A stretch of 47,586 nt of DNA from Ilumatobacteraceae bacterium (GTDB taxonomy: Bacteria; Actinomycetota; Acidimicrobiia; Acidimicrobiales; Ilumatobacteraceae), in assembly GCA_021298195.1 (NCBI GenBank), contig JAJTEQ010000012.1, positions 1-47,586 of the forward strand. The letters run 5' to 3'. The notes beneath the pieces are model-generated. The model saw only the letters and a list, made by a program, of their open reading frames with translations, was not told the DNA's origin and made no database searches. Numbering within the stretch: the first letter of the stretch is position 1; each line of letters starts with the position of its first letter. Below, in pieces: positions 25,417-32,649 of this stretch. Both the position numbers and the translations under genes were made by a program.

Positions 25417-26226
25417 TCAGGGGTGTGGCGGGTCGGGGGATGGGTCGTCGGTGGCGAAGACGAAGGTGTTGGTGAACCGAGCGGCGGTCCGACGACCGAC
25501 GCGAAAGTTGCACTCCAGATGGGCCACGTGGTGTTGTGCTCTCCGCCCGCGAGTGGAGATCCGTCCGATGTGCGAATGCATGGTCACCTCGTCACCGTCG
25601 ACGATGGGTTCGCACAGCACGGCGTCGGCGGCCACTTGTTGCCAACGCCCCGTCGACGCGTCCCGACTCGCGAAGTCGATGTTGCGCATGATGGTCGCAT
25701 TGGTGGCCGTGCCGAGCCAGGCCGGGTGCGCCCAGCCACGTTCTCTCCATGCGGAGGCATCGGCTTGGCCGTCCAGGAAAGCCAGATCGCGCCGAGCATC
25801 GAAGGAAAACGTCATCGGGGGCATCGCTGCACCCTCCAGTGCCGTGGCACGCGGAGCCAGTCGGTCGGTGATCGGGGTGCCGCGGATGGCGAGGTCGAGC
25901 GCGGACTCGTCACGGGTCTCCTTCGTGCCGATCGTGGACCGTCCCGTGACGCACGGTCGACCATCAGCGTCGACGTACGACACGTCGACGGTCGTCTCGC
26001 CCACGATCAGGTCCATGTCGAGGCTCTGGCCCGCGACCACGGGTCGCGTGAACGTGGCGTGCAGGGTGCCGTGACGCATCCATGATTCGCCCCAAGCGGC
26101 CACCGGATGTTCGGTCAACCAACCGAGCACCGCCATGCCCATGATGTGGTCACCGAGCGGGCCGGGGGTTTCGGTTCCGTGGGGGAAAGGTCGCAACGGC
26201 AGTTGCCGCGCGACGACGATCGTCAC
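25417..26226 (-). CDS. Hot-dog-fold thioesterase/dehydratase-like protein
   Basis: This 269-residue protein looks like two hot-dog halves: an N-terminal half with GPLGDHIMGMAVLGWL and a strand-rich core, and a C-terminal half with HPAWLGTATNATIMRNIDF and NFRVGRRTAARFTNTF. This layout is seen in MaoC/FAS1-type dehydratases and acyl-CoA thioesterases, but the classic D-x-x-x-x-H motif is not clear, so the reaction is open. The GTG start at 26226 overlaps the stop of a 17-codon upstream ORF (GTGA). Confidence 0.65.
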   Translation of the reverse strand: MTIVVARQLPLRPFPHGTETPGPLGDHIMGMAVLGWLTEHPVAAWGESWMRHGTLHATFTRPVVAGQSLDMDLIVGETTVDVSYVDADGRPCVTGRSTIGTKETRDESALDLAIRGTPITDRLAPRATALEGAAMPPMTFSFDARRDLAFLDGQADASAWRERGWAHPAWLGTATNATIMRNIDFASRDASTGRWQQVAADAVLCEPIVDGDEVTMHSHIGRISTRGRRAQHHVAHLECNFRVGRRTAARFTNTFVFATDDPSPDPPHP

Positions 26227-26276
26227 CGGACCAGGAGTCCGGCCACGGCGGCGACGACTCCGACGCAGGACCCCAT
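26223..26276 (-). CDS. Possible 17-codon leaderless ORF coupled to the hot-dog gene
   Basis: The minus-strand ORF reads ATG GGG TCC TGC ... GTC CGG TGA and would give a 17-residue hydrophobic peptide (MGSCVGVVAAVAGLLVR). A TAAAGT -10 box (complement of 26283-26288) lies 6 bases before its ATG, the spacing of other leaderless genes here. Its TGA overlaps the GTG start of the next gene, so ribosomes ending here could restart there. Coding status is uncertain. Confidence 0.35.
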   Translation of the reverse strand: MGSCVGVVAAVAGLLVR

Positions 26277-26300
26277 GCGTTCACTTTAGGACGAAGGGAA

Positions 26301-26606
26301 TCAGCGGCGGGACGTGTGGGCCCGTTCGAGATCGATGATGTCGGCGGTGTGGTTCGTTTGAACCTCGCCGGAGACGCTCTCCATGGCGTCGATGAACTCC
26401 TCGACGTCGTTGGAGTCGCCACCGATGAGCCAGACCACCTGCTCGCCGCCGCTGTCGGCGGGGTCACGCAACATGACTCCCTCGACCTCGAACTGATCGA
26501 CGGTGATCTCGTCGGCATCGGCCGAGACCGGAGCGACAATGGCCATCTCCACGATCGTTTCGGGATCGAAGTCGCGCAGGATGTCGAGCAGTTCGGCGAC
26601 GTTCAC
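26301..26606 (-). CDS. Unrecognised small acidic protein
   Basis: I do not recognise this 101-residue protein. It begins VNVAELLDILRDFDPETIVEMAIV, then has a strand-rich acidic middle and a segment DSNDVEEFIDAMESV. The acidic composition and absence of hydrophobic helices suggest a soluble cytoplasmic protein. The GTG at 26606 is chosen because codons upstream run into repeats and look non-coding, and a CACAAT box (complement of 26613-26618) lies 6 bases upstream. Confidence 0.55.
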   Translation of the reverse strand: MNVAELLDILRDFDPETIVEMAIVAPVSADADEITVDQFEVEGVMLRDPADSGGEQVVWLIGGDSNDVEEFIDAMESVSGEVQTNHTADIIDLERAHTSRR

Positions 26607-26650
26607 GCAAGCATTGTGGCACGGGCTCGGATCGAAATCGGGGAACCGGC

Positions 26651-26750
26651 TCTCGCCGACGGGTTGGATGTCGGCTCGCACCGACGGAACGCCCGTCAGT
26701 TCTCGCCGATGGGTTGGATGTCGGCTCGCACCGACGGAATGGCCGTCAGC
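26651..26750. repeat. Tandem duplication of a 50-bp unit
   Basis: Units 26651-26700 and 26701-26750 are identical at 46 of 50 positions. Each contains GTCGGCTCGCACCGAC, a hairpin with a 5-bp stem. The second unit ends across the stop codon (26746-26748) of the next minus-strand gene, and the first carries the matching TCA, so the unit seems to derive from the gene's 3' end and flank. Confidence 0.9.
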
Positions 26751-27315
26751 CCTCGCCAACCCAGACCGGAGCGCGTTCGAGGAGGTAGAGGCTGACGTCG
26801 CCGCACTTCTCGAGGATGCGACAGAACGCACTGTCGTCGTTCACGTACACCTCGGCCAGCGAGACCGACAATCGCGCCACGATCGAGAGTCGTCGTTCGG
26901 GAGCGTCGATGACCGAAGCCGTGGAGTCGATGGCCGACAACTCGAGGGGCAGTTCGGTTCCTCCGAGCCCCGCCAGTTCGGTGGCCAGAACCAACAAGTC
27001 GGGCGGTCGCGACAGCGGGGGCAACGCCCAGGTGAACAACAAGGGGAACTCGAAACCCGTGGGCGGATCGGCATCGGGGTCGTCGAGCTTGGCCATCTCG
27101 TCCTCGAAGCCCAGCAAGGCCCGGGGGTCCACCTCGAGCGAGAGGTGCAGATCGATGGGGCCGTCACAGGCCTCCTCGGGATGCAGGTCGACTTCCCACA
27201 GTTGGCGCAACGAGTAGGTCTCCACGAAATGTCGCTCGTCGTGCACGTGGAAACCATGGTCCACGGCGTGGCTCTTCATGTCGGACACGAATCCGGCCAC
27301 ATCGATGAATGCCAT
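26746..27315 (-). CDS. Unrecognised protein (189 aa)
   Basis: I cannot assign a family. From the ATG at 27315 the protein reads MAFIDVAGFVSDMKSHAVDHGF, then an acidic region with LHLSLEVDPRALLGFEDEM, a hydrophobic LLVLATELAGL segment and a C-terminal LEKCGDVSLYLLE. No signal peptide is seen. A minus-strand TAGTGT box (complement of 27324-27329) lies 8 bases before the ATG. It is divergent from the phosphatase-family gene and its 3' end lies in a tandem repeat. Confidence 0.6.
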   Translation of the reverse strand: MAFIDVAGFVSDMKSHAVDHGFHVHDERHFVETYSLRQLWEVDLHPEEACDGPIDLHLSLEVDPRALLGFEDEMAKLDDPDADPPTGFEFPLLFTWALPPLSRPPDLLVLATELAGLGGTELPLELSAIDSTASVIDAPERRLSIVARLSVSLAEVYVNDDSAFCRILEKCGDVSLYLLERAPVWVGEG

Positions 27316-27323
27316 GTCAACCG

Positions 27324-27333
27324 ACACTACTCT
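27324..27333. promoter_or_regulatory. Divergent leaderless promoter with overlapping -10 boxes
   Basis: The minus-strand TAGTGT (complement of 27324-27329) lies 8 bases before the ATG at 27315. The plus-strand TACTCT (27328-27333) lies 7 bases before the GTG at 27341. The boxes overlap by two bases. This decides both starts. Confidence 0.5.
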
Positions 27334-27340
27334 CGACCTC

Positions 27341-28087
27341 GTGTCGCCGGAGTCCCTGCTGGAGTTGTTCCATGAGATCGCCGATGCGGTGCACGAGCAA
27401 CTGGCCACGGTGACCGATTGGGGTCCGTCCGGTGTGCGCGACAGCCAGTACGTCGCCGACTTGGTGGCCGATGAAGCGGTTCTGACTCGTCTGCGCGCGG
27501 CGGGCTGCGGTGTCCTGTCAGAAGAGAGCGGGTCGGAGAACCTCGACCGGCCCATTGTGGTCGTCGTCGACCCGCTTGACGGATCGACGAACGCCAGTCG
27601 TGGGGTGCCGCACTTCGCCACGTCACTGTGTGCCGTCGACGCATCGGGTCCGCTCGTCTCGCTGGTCGCTCACTTGGCCGGCGGTCCGCGCTGGTGGGCG
27701 GTTCGTGGTGGCGGAGCGTGGCGAGACGGGCGTCGAATCGAACGACTCGGGGTCCCGACATGGGAGCAGTCCGTGGTGGCCGTGTCGGGCCGTCCCCCCG
27801 AATCTCCGGGCTGGGCGCAGTACCGAAGTTTCGGCGCCTCGGCGATCGACCTGTGCTTCGTGGCCGACGGAACGGTGGACGCCTTCATCGACATGAGTCC
27901 GAGCGCCCACGGGGTGTGGGACTATTCGGGAGCCATGTTGGTCTGTGCCGAGGCCGGCGTCGACGTCCGTGACGCGCAGGGACGCGAGCTGCTGGTGCTG
28001 GACCATGCGGCCCGTCGCACACCGGTGGCGGCCCCGGCGGGGATCATGGATCGAGCGTTGGACGTGCGGCGCCGATTGCCGCTGTGA
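27341..28087 (+). CDS. Inositol monophosphatase family protein
   Basis: This 248-residue Mg-dependent phosphatase has EESG (metal Glu), VVVVDPLDGSTNASRG (metal Asp pair and substrate loop) and GVWDYSGAMLVCAEAG (second Asp motif). The substrate may be inositol, histidinol or a nucleotide phosphate; sequence does not decide. An in-frame ATG at 27314 would overlap the start codon of the divergent gene and leave no room for a promoter; the GTG at 27341, seven bases after a TACTCT box, is preferred. It converges with the sigma factor gene, 3 bases apart. Confidence 0.9.
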   Translation: MSPESLLELFHEIADAVHEQLATVTDWGPSGVRDSQYVADLVADEAVLTRLRAAGCGVLSEESGSENLDRPIVVVVDPLDGSTNASRGVPHFATSLCAVDASGPLVSLVAHLAGGPRWWAVRGGGAWRDGRRIERLGVPTWEQSVVAVSGRPPESPGWAQYRSFGASAIDLCFVADGTVDAFIDMSPSAHGVWDYSGAMLVCAEAGVDVRDAQGRELLVLDHAARRTPVAAPAGIMDRALDVRRRLPL

Positions 28088-28090
28088 CGA

Positions 28091-29032
28091 TCAGCCGACG
28101 TCGGCGGCGCGCTGACCCTCGTGCCACACCCGCGACACGCTGGGATGACGCAACTTGCCCAGGGCTCGGGCCTCGATCTGGCGCACCCGCTCCCGGGTGA
28201 CGCCCATCTTGTCGCCGATCTCGGCCAGCGTCAGGGGCACGCCGTCGATCCCGAACCGGGCCCGCAGCACTTCCTCTTCACGCTCCTCGAGGCGACGCAA
28301 CTGCTCGGTGAGGGCTCGCTTTTCCAAGGCGGCCGCGGCGGCTTCGTACGGCGAGACCGCTCCCTCGTCGGGGATGATCTCGCCCAGTTCGGTCTCACCC
28401 TCGGCGTCGAGAGGGGTGGACAGCGACACGAGGGGCCGACGGTGTTGGCGCACCAAGGCCACCCGCTCGGCACTGACGCCCGACAACTCGGCGACCTCCT
28501 CGACGGTCGGTTGGCGGTCGAGTTCGGCGGCCAGTTTGTCGGTGCTCTGATCGATGAGCGAGTACACCTCGCGCACGTGCGAGGGCACCCTGATGGTCCG
28601 CGAGGAGTCGGCGAGCGCACGACCGATGGACTGGCGAATCCACCACGTGGCGTAGGTGGAGAACTTGAAGCCCTTCTGGTGGTCGAAACCCTCGACGGCG
28701 CGCATCAAGCCGAGGTTGCCTTCCTGGATGAGGTCCAGAAGGCCGAGACCGGCACCTTCGTAGCGACGCGCGACGCTGACGACGAGACGCAGGTTGCACT
28801 GGATGAACTCGGCGCGCGCGGCGTCACCGGCGCGCACGACGCGGTTCAGTTCGGTGCGTTCGCGACCCTTCGGAGCCGGCTCGGTGTCCAGGCGTTCCTG
28901 GGCCACGCGGGATTCGACGATGATGGCGGCCAAGCGACGCTCGTCATCGGCGTTGAGCAACGGATACGTGCCGATGTCGTCGAGGTACTGCCGGAGCAGT
29001 TCACTCTCTGCGTCTCCGGAACGAGGTGCCAT
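28091..29032 (-). CDS. RNA polymerase sigma factor, primary-type (SigA/HrdB-like)
   Basis: This 313-residue sigma-70 has region 1.2 (LLRQYLDDIGTYPLL), region 2 (NLRLVVSVARRYEGAGLGLLDL with GFKFSTYATWWIRQSI), region 3, and region 4.2 with GVTRERVRQIEARALGKLRHP, which matches the -35-reading helix of primary sigma factors. It lacks a long N-terminal region 1.1, so it may be the principal factor in short form or a group 2 paralogue. A minus-strand TACGGT box lies 7 bases before the ATG, so the mRNA is probably leaderless. Confidence 0.93.
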   Translation of the reverse strand: MAPRSGDAESELLRQYLDDIGTYPLLNADDERRLAAIIVESRVAQERLDTEPAPKGRERTELNRVVRAGDAARAEFIQCNLRLVVSVARRYEGAGLGLLDLIQEGNLGLMRAVEGFDHQKGFKFSTYATWWIRQSIGRALADSSRTIRVPSHVREVYSLIDQSTDKLAAELDRQPTVEEVAELSGVSAERVALVRQHRRPLVSLSTPLDAEGETELGEIIPDEGAVSPYEAAAAALEKRALTEQLRRLEEREEEVLRARFGIDGVPLTLAEIGDKMGVTRERVRQIEARALGKLRHPSVSRVWHEGQRAADVG

Positions 29033-29039
29033 GAGGCAA

Positions 29040-29045
29040 ACCGTA
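29040..29045 (-). promoter_or_regulatory. -10 box of the primary-type sigma gene
   Basis: TACGGT (complement of 29040-29045) sits 7 bases before the ATG at 29032. Transcription from it would begin at or next to the start codon. Confidence 0.45.
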
Positions 29046-29077
29046 ATGGCGCGGTTCCCGCGCACGGTGGATACCCG

Positions 29078-31636
29078 TCAGGCGAAGAATCCCCTCAGTG
29101 CGTCGGCCATCTTCTTTCGGGGTCCGGCGCCCGAAGGCAACATGTCGACCATCGTGAGGGACGTGTGGACGTGTCCGCGAGCCTTCAGGTGTTGCACGGG
29201 CACACCGGCGGCCCGAAGAGCCGCCGCGTACGCGTCGCCCTCGTCGCGCAGTGGGTCGAACTGACAGGTGACGATCATCGCCGGCGGCAAGTCGGCGAGG
29301 TTCGCCGCCAGCAACGGCGACGCCTTGGGGCTCGTGCGCTCGGAGGGGTCGGCGTAGTGATTCCAGAACCATTCCATGAGCGACTTGGTGAGGATGAAGC
29401 CGCTGGCGTTCTCGTCATGGGACGGATGTTGGCGTGATCCGTCGGTGACGGGTGTCAGCAACAATTGTCCGCTCAAACGCGGTCCGCCGGCATCGCGCGC
29501 CGTCTGGGCGGCCACGGCGGCCACGTTGCCGCCGGCGCTCCAGCCCGCCACGGCGAGTTGGTCCGGGCGTCCACCGAGAGCCTCCGCGTGTTCGGCGACC
29601 CAGCACACGGCGGCGTATCCGTCGTCGGCGGCGGCGGGGAACCGATTCTCGGGTGCGTGGCGATAGTCGACCGACACGATGATCACGTCGGCGAGCGAGC
29701 ACAGGGCCCGACACAACGGGTCATCGGAGGTGTGGCTGCCGAACACCCAGCCACCGCCGTGGAAATAGACGACGACCGGATGCGGTCCGGGGGAGGCGGG
29801 TCGATAGAGCCGGTAGTTCAGGTCACCTCCGGCGCCCGGCAGGACACCGTCGACGATCTCGCCGACGGCGGGGCCGGGCGGGCGCATGGCCGAGGAGGCT
29901 TCGGAGAAGGCCCGCGCATCGACGGGACTCATGGACTCGATGGGGGGCAGGCCGAGTGAGGCCATCATGTCCACGACCATCTCCACGTCAGGTTGGATCT
30001 CGCGGATCGGACCGTCGTTCACTTGTCGCTTGCCGTCGCCCTCGAGCACGAAGCCGAGGTAGCCACGGGCGCGAACCTCGTCGCAGATTCGGCGATAGCG
30101 ACCCACACCACCGATGTAGGGAAAGAGCACTCGCGGCTTGCCGGGCACGTTGGCTCCCATGTACCAGGAGTCGGTCTCCTGGAACAGCGTGATGTCGGCG
30201 CAGTCGGTGCAGTGCTTGCGCCAGGCCTCTTCGGCGAACGGTGTGGCCTCGATGGTGTCGAACCCTTTGTCGCGCAAGTCGACGAGAGTGTCGGTGATCC
30301 AGTCGACGTGCTGCTCGATGGACACCATCATGTTCGAGAGCACCGACGGGCTGCCCGGTCCGGTGATCATGTAGAGGTTCGGGAAGCCGACCGTGGTGAG
30401 TCCCAGATAGTTGTGCGGACCGTGTTCCCACTTCTGCTTCAACGTCACGCCGTCCTTGCCCGTGATGTCGACGTTGACGATGGCGCCCGTCATGGCGTCG
30501 AAACCCGTGGCGTAGACGATGGCATCGAAGTCGTGCGACTCGCCGCCGAAGTCGATGCCGGTCTCGGTGATGGTGCGAATCGGGCTGGTGTTGAGGTCGA
30601 CCAGGCGCACATGGGGTCGGTTGAACGTCTGGAAATAGTTCGTGTCCATGCACGGACGCTTGGTCCCGTAGGGGTGTTTGCGCGGGGAGAGCAGTTCGGC
30701 GGTGGCGGGATCCTTCACCACGGCGCGGATCTTCTCGCGCATGAAGTCGGCCACCACCTCGTTGGCGACCCGATTGGTTCCCACATCGGTGAAGACCGCA
30801 CCTGGTTCGAGCAGCTCGCCCTTGTTCCAGGCGACCTCCAGCATCTCGAAAGCCGTTTCCCGAGGAACTCCGAGCGCCGACATCGTGGGCAGGGTCATGG
30901 GTACGCCGGACATCGACTGCTTCGCCTCGGCCTCGTAGGCGGCGCGGTCGGCCTTCAGGCGGTCGAGCCGATACTTCGGCGGCGACCCGTTGAGGGCGGG
31001 AATGGAGAAGTTCGGTGTCCGCTGGAACACCACGAGTTCGCTGGCTTGATCGGCGATGAGGGGGATGGACTGGATTCCCGACGAACCGGTGCCGATGACG
31101 GCCACCTTCTTGCCCGTGAAATCCACGCCCTCGTGGGGCCAACGACCGGTGACGTAGACGTCGCCTCGGAATCGATCGGTTCCGGCGATGTCGGGTTCCT
31201 TGGGGACCGAGAGACAACCGGTGGCCATCACGTAGTGACGACAGGTGATGGTCTCGCCCGTCGAGGTGTGTATCGACCACTTCTTGGTGGAGTCGTTCCA
31301 TTCCGCGCCGTTCACACGAACGTCGAAGTCGATACCCGAGTACAGATCGTGCTTCTTGGCGACGAATTGGGCGTAGCGCAGGATCTCGGGTTGGGCGGCA
31401 TGCTTCTCGGACCACGTCCATTGCTCGTGCAACTCGGGGTCCCAGGTGTACTGGTAGTCGGTGGTGGAGATGTCGCAGCGGGCACCGGGGTAGCGGTTCC
31501 AGTACCACGTTCCACCGACGTCGTCGGCCGCCTCGAGGACACGATGACTGAATCCGTTCTGGCGCAACTGGCGCAGAAGGTACATGCCGGCGAAGCCGGC
31601 TCCCACGACCACGACATCGACATCGGACTTCGTCAT
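29078..31636 (-). CDS. Fusion of a Baeyer-Villiger-type flavin monooxygenase and an alpha/beta-hydrolase esterase
   Basis: The 852-residue protein joins two enzymes. Residues 1-540 form a class B flavoprotein monooxygenase: FAD motif GAGFAGMY at 12-19, [20 protein letters not shown] motif GTGSSG at 182-187, and YATGFD. Residues about 570-852 form a hormone-sensitive-lipase-type hydrolase: oxyanion HGGG at 626-629, GWSAG with Ser700, Asp794 in DPLRD and His824. The pair could turn a ketone into an ester and then cleave it. The fingerprint F-x-G-x3-H-x3-W-P has Val162 in place of His. A GGGGGG ribosome-binding site precedes the ATG at 31636. No other catabolic gene is adjacent on this strand. 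Confidence 0.9.
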   Translation of the reverse strand: MTKSDVDVVVVGAGFAGMYLLRQLRQNGFSHRVLEAADDVGGTWYWNRYPGARCDISTTDYQYTWDPELHEQWTWSEKHAAQPEILRYAQFVAKKHDLYSGIDFDVRVNGAEWNDSTKKWSIHTSTGETITCRHYVMATGCLSVPKEPDIAGTDRFRGDVYVTGRWPHEGVDFTGKKVAVIGTGSSGIQSIPLIADQASELVVFQRTPNFSIPALNGSPPKYRLDRLKADRAAYEAEAKQSMSGVPMTLPTMSALGVPRETAFEMLEVAWNKGELLEPGAVFTDVGTNRVANEVVADFMREKIRAVVKDPATAELLSPRKHPYGTKRPCMDTNYFQTFNRPHVRLVDLNTSPIRTITETGIDFGGESHDFDAIVYATGFDAMTGAIVNVDITGKDGVTLKQKWEHGPHNYLGLTTVGFPNLYMITGPGSPSVLSNMMVSIEQHVDWITDTLVDLRDKGFDTIEATPFAEEAWRKHCTDCADITLFQETDSWYMGANVPGKPRVLFPYIGGVGRYRRICDEVRARGYLGFVLEGDGKRQVNDGPIREIQPDVEMVVDMMASLGLPPIESMSPVDARAFSEASSAMRPPGPAVGEIVDGVLPGAGGDLNYRLYRPASPGPHPVVVYFHGGGWVFGSHTSDDPLCRALCSLADVIIVSVDYRHAPENRFPAAADDGYAAVCWVAEHAEALGGRPDQLAVAGWSAGGNVAAVAAQTARDAGGPRLSGQLLLTPVTDGSRQHPSHDENASGFILTKSLMEWFWNHYADPSERTSPKASPLLAANLADLPPAMIVTCQFDPLRDEGDAYAAALRAAGVPVQHLKARGHVHTSLTMVDMLPSGAGPRKKMADALRGFFA

Positions 31637-31746
31637 GAATTTTCCCCCCGTGAACGGTGTGAGCCGTCCCCGCCATCCTCGCAGACGAGAGCCGTGGTGC
31701 TCAACCGCAGGAGCCACGACGAAACGGGGCCGACGGGGTGCGCCGG

Positions 31747-31752
31747 TAGCAT
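31747..31752 (+). promoter_or_regulatory. -10 box of tRNA-Val
   Basis: TAGCAT at 31747-31752 lies 14 bases before the mature tRNA 5' end, leaving a leader of about seven bases. The -35 region is not recognisable. Confidence 0.35.
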
Positions 31753-31766
31753 TTCCCGCCGGTGCC

Positions 31767-31840
31767 GGGCGCATAGCTCAGTTGGTTAGAGCGCTTCCCT
31801 TACAAGGAAGATGTCGGGGGTTCGAGTCCCTCTGCGCCCA
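31767..31840 (+). tRNA. tRNA-Val (anticodon TAC)
   Basis: The acceptor GGGCGCA pairs with TGCGCCC, the anticodon loop is CTTACAA on a CTTCC/GGAAG stem, and the T arm is GGGGG-TTCGAGT-CCCTC. The discriminator is A; the next bases are CCG, so CCA is not fully encoded. It lies in the gap between two minus-strand genes. Confidence 0.97.
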
Positions 31841-31845
31841 CCGAA

Positions 31846-32649
31846 TCAGGGCTTCCCGGGGCTCCCGGACCACCGAGGTGGCCGTCGTTCGAGGAAGGCC
31901 TCCACGCCCTCGCGCGCGTCGGGCGAACGCATCAAATGGTGGTGCAATTCCGTCTCGAGGGCGTCGATCCGTTCGCGGGTGGACGTCATCGACTCCCAGA
32001 GCGCGCGCTTGCTGGCCGCGGCCGATGCCGGCGCCACGTTCACCGCGATGTCGTGAGCGATCTCCATCGCCACGTCGAGCACCTCGTCATTGGGAGTCAC
32101 TCGGCTGCACAGGCTCATCGCCCGCGCCTCGTCGCCGTCGAAGGTGCGTCCCGTCAGAAGAATGTCGGCGGCGTTGGCGAACCCGACGATGCGCGGGAGG
32201 GTCCAGTGCGACATTCCGTCACCCATCACTCCACGGCGCACCTGGACGATGCCGTACTTGGCGTCGCGTGCCATCACGCGAATATCGCATTGGAGGGCCA
32301 GAGTCAGTCCGATGCCGATGGCATGACCGTTGATGGCCGCGATCACCGGTTTGCGCACGTCCCAGGGACGAAACGCCACGCCCGAGGTGGTGAAGTCCTC
32401 GTCGCGGGGACGGAACGTGTCGCCACCCGACGTCAGGTCGGCGCCGGCGCAAAACGCCGGGGGAGTGCCGGTCACCACGACCGCACGGATGGCGTCGTTC
32501 TCGTCGCAATGTCGATAGTGCCCCGCGAGAAGTGTCCCCATCTCGGCGTTGAAGGCGTTGCGAACCTCGGGCCGGTTCAGGGTGATCACTGCGACGCCAC
32601 CCTCGACGCGGAACAGAACCGGACCGGAACTCGTGGGCGGCATGTTCAT
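31846..32649 (-). CDS. Enoyl-CoA hydratase/isomerase family protein
   Basis: This 267-residue crotonase-fold enzyme has VAVITLNRPEVRNAFN, the oxyanion segment FCAGADLTSGG, PVIAAINGHAIGIGLTLAL and a C-terminal region ending EGVEAFLERRPPRW, typical of the family. It is the last gene of a four-gene operon and its ATG (32649) overlaps the upstream stop as ATGA; a second ATG lies two codons in. The 3' end lies 5 bases from tRNA-Val on the other strand. The acyl-CoA substrate is unknown. Confidence 0.88.
   Translation of the reverse strand: MNMPPTSSGPVLFRVEGGVAVITLNRPEVRNAFNAEMGTLLAGHYRHCDENDAIRAVVVTGTPPAFCAGADLTSGGDTFRPRDEDFTTSGVAFRPWDVRKPVIAAINGHAIGIGLTLALQCDIRVMARDAKYGIVQVRRGVMGDGMSHWTLPRIVGFANAADILLTGRTFDGDEARAMSLCSRVTPNDEVLDVAMEIAHDIAVNVAPASAAASKRALWESMTSTRERIDALETELHHHLMRSPDAREGVEAFLERRPPRWSGSPGKP

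Noticed and set aside
27278-27340. Longer N-terminus for the inositol-monophosphatase-family protein
   Set aside because: It would overlap the divergent gene and leave no promoter; a -10 box supports the GTG at 27341.
29993-31789. Long plus-strand open frame (598 codons) opposite the monooxygenase fusion
   Set aside because: Composition is typical of a shadow frame and it ends inside tRNA-Val; the minus strand has full catalytic motifs.
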